From an uncultured Lachnospiraceae bacterium (GTDB lineage Bacteria; Bacillota; Clostridia; Lachnospirales; Lachnospiraceae): 7,439 nt of DNA. The stretch is taken from positions 1-7,439 of the forward strand of contig CATLGN010000073.1 of assembly GCA_949935685.1 (NCBI GenBank). Direction: 5' to 3'. Shown in pieces: positions 6,509 through 7,439 of the stretch; positions within the stretch are counted from its first letter, which is position 1; every line of letters starts with the position of its first letter. The notes below the pieces were generated by a model. That model searched no databases, was not told where the DNA came from, and saw only the letters and a program-made list of their open reading frames with translations. Both the position numbers and the translations under genes were made by a program.

Positions 6509-7439
6509 TCAATCCTCCGCTTCCTCGTCATCCTTGCGCATCGGGCTGTAACGCGATGTGCCAAGCGGCCGGTCTTCCGTAACGGTCCCGTTCACTGTCA
6601 CTTCCAGATAAGAGGCCGCCGCCAGACCGCCTTTGCGCACGGCATGCAGTCGGTACGTTGTGCCCGCCGTCATCAGTTCGCTCGTATAGATATTGACCGT
6701 CACACTCTTTCCTTCCGTATAGGCCTCAAACAGCACCGGAAACGGATAGTCGTTCCGAATGCGCAGATCCTTGCTGCCACTGGAAATGGCCGCGTCCATG
6801 CCAAGCGGCAGATAGCTGACCGGCATGCTGTGCGGATGACGCTCCAGAACGGTCAGGCCGCTGTTCATCGCCGCATTGTACACCGTCGAACTTACCTGAC
6901 AGATACCGCCGCCGATCGCAGGAACTACCTTTCCGCTCATATAGGCGCCGGCTTCCCGATAACCGTTCGCAGAAGTACGGGGAAGAAAAGCCTTGTTCAT
7001 GGAAATTTCCTCTCCCGGATACAGCACGGTTCCGTTCAGGTTCCCGGATGCGATCTGGACATTTCGGATGCGGTTGGAAGAACTTCCCCGCAAACTGGTT
7101 GTACAGCTTCCTTCCAGCGAATATTTGTTCGCTGCGATCTCTTCCGGGATCTCACCGCTTACCAATTCCAGGCAGTTCTCATCCAGCACCGTCTCCCGAT
7201 TGTCAGGCGCGGAGCCTGCCAGTATCATCAGAAGCGTGTGGTATATCTGCTCTTTTCCGGTCGCATTGATCTGATAGTAAGACGTGCCCTGATATGTCTG
7301 TATCGTATTGGACGCCCCGTCATAATAATAGAAAGCGTCGTCTCCTGCCGGCACGCCCGCCAGCGCCGCGTTTATTTCGGCGATAAAGTCATCCAGAAGC
7401 GCGGTATCGGGGATATGGACAAGTCTTGTGCCGTACCCG
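6509..7439 (-). CDS. VanW-family protein, C-terminal 309 residues (start beyond right edge)
   Basis: The frame stays open to the right edge; the GTG at 7354 that could look like a start is an internal valine codon with protein-like sequence upstream (LLDDFIAEINAALAG). The VanW domain is clear in the middle: a beta-rich segment NVQIASGNLNGTVLYPGEEIS, AGAYMSGKVVPAIGGGICQV at about 162-181 of the fragment, SSTVYNAAMNSGLTVLERHPHS, and SYLPLGMDAAI. Upstream residues resemble the PG_binding_4 domain that usually precedes VanW, which is an inference. The C-terminus (TYRLHAVRK..., LGTSRYSPMRKDDEEAED) has a G5-like strand pattern and an acidic end. These proteins are usually membrane-anchored or exported and face the cell wall, but the signal segment would be outside the window. 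The name comes from a vancomycin-resistance cluster; the domain is common in clostridia and does not itself indicate resistance. It is followed by pdp after 9 nt. Confidence 0.9.
   Translation of the reverse strand, partial: GYGTRLVHIPDTALLDDFIAEINAALAGVPAGDDAFYYYDGASNTIQTYQGTSYYQINATGKEQIYHTLLMILAGSAPDNRETVLDENCLELVSGEIPEEIAANKYSLEGSCTTSLRGSSSNRIRNVQIASGNLNGTVLYPGEEISMNKAFLPRTSANGYREAGAYMSGKVVPAIGGGICQVSSTVYNAAMNSGLTVLERHPHSMPVSYLPLGMDAAISSGSKDLRIRNDYPFPVLFEAYTEGKSVTVNIYTSELMTAGTTYRLHAVRKGGLAAASYLEVTVNGTVTEDRPLGTSRYSPMRKDDEEAED
6514..6518 (-). promoter_or_regulatory. Distant Shine-Dalgarno GGAGG for pdp
   Basis: GGAGG falls in the last codons of the VanW-like gene and ends 14 nt before the pdp ATG. 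No better site lies closer and no in-frame alternative start exists between them, because the upstream TGA is in the same frame. Translation of pdp is therefore likely helped by termination of the upstream gene. Confidence 0.4.

Larger units (their letters stand above)
1..7439 (-). other. Probable single operon: vanW-like, pdp, yqfC, yqfD, phoH, membrane-ybeY, flippase
   Basis: All seven genes point the same way. Their junctions are 9 nt (VanW-like to pdp), 3 nt (pdp to yqfC), 12 nt (yqfC to yqfD), 3 nt (yqfD to phoH), a 7-nt overlap (phoH to the membrane-YbeY ORF) and 34 nt (to the flippase). I find no GC-rich hairpin followed by a T-run at any junction, and the gaps are too short to hold a full promoter plus leader. 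The transcript probably starts beyond the right edge and continues beyond the left edge. The order yqfC-yqfD-phoH-...-ybeY is known from Firmicutes such as B. subtilis. Whether pdp and the VanW-like gene share the same mRNA is inferred from spacing alone. Confidence 0.75.

Noticed and set aside
7352..7354. GTG at 7354 as the start of the VanW-family gene
   Set aside because: The frame remains open to the edge with plausible protein sequence upstream, there is no Shine-Dalgarno, and starting here would remove part of the domain preceding VanW.
6509..7439. VanW-family gene as a vancomycin-resistance determinant
   Set aside because: None of the genes that confer resistance (vanH, vanA/vanB-type ligase, vanX, vanR/S) are present. 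VanW domains are widespread in clostridia without resistance.

Overview
The window is a gene-dense stretch of a bacterial chromosome, with every convincing gene on the minus strand, so it reads from right (7439) to left (1). The gene set is YqfC, YqfD, PhoH, YbeY, a SpoVB-type flippase, a VanW-family protein and pyrimidine-nucleoside phosphorylase. Together with AGGAGG-type ribosome binding sites and roughly balanced base composition, this points to a spore-forming member of the Clostridia, most likely Lachnospiraceae or a close relative. That placement is an inference from gene content and protein style, not from a database match.

In transcription order: (1) a VanW-domain protein whose start lies beyond the right edge (6509-7439); (2) pyrimidine-nucleoside phosphorylase (5174-6499); (3) YqfC (4859-5170); (4) YqfD (3605-4846); (5) a PhoH-family ATPase (2534-3601); (6) an unusual 473-codon ORF (1119-2540) joining a polytopic membrane region and an acidic, proline-rich linker to a complete YbeY rRNA-maturation endonuclease; and (7) the first 361 codons of a SpoVB/MurJ-like lipid-linked oligosaccharide flippase that runs off the left edge (1-1084). 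Junctions are 9, 3, 12, 3, -7 (overlap) and 34 nt, with no terminator between them, so this looks like one polycistronic, translationally coupled unit. No gap reaches 300 bases. There is no sign of a mobile element, tRNA, rRNA or CRISPR array.

The core yqfC-yqfD-phoH-(membrane protein)-ybeY is a conserved Firmicutes arrangement linking sporulation genes with RNA quality control. In Bacillus subtilis the slot between phoH and ybeY holds pgpH, a membrane HD-domain c-di-AMP phosphodiesterase. Here that slot holds only a membrane region with no visible HD domain, in frame with ybeY. A good Shine-Dalgarno sequence and ATG sit exactly where a normal YbeY would start, so the locus may make both a membrane-tethered and a free YbeY. 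This is the most interesting feature in the window. Second is a perfect 13-bp hairpin inside the yqfC coding region. The rest is ordinary, well-conserved housekeeping and sporulation content; I do not see a wholly new system.
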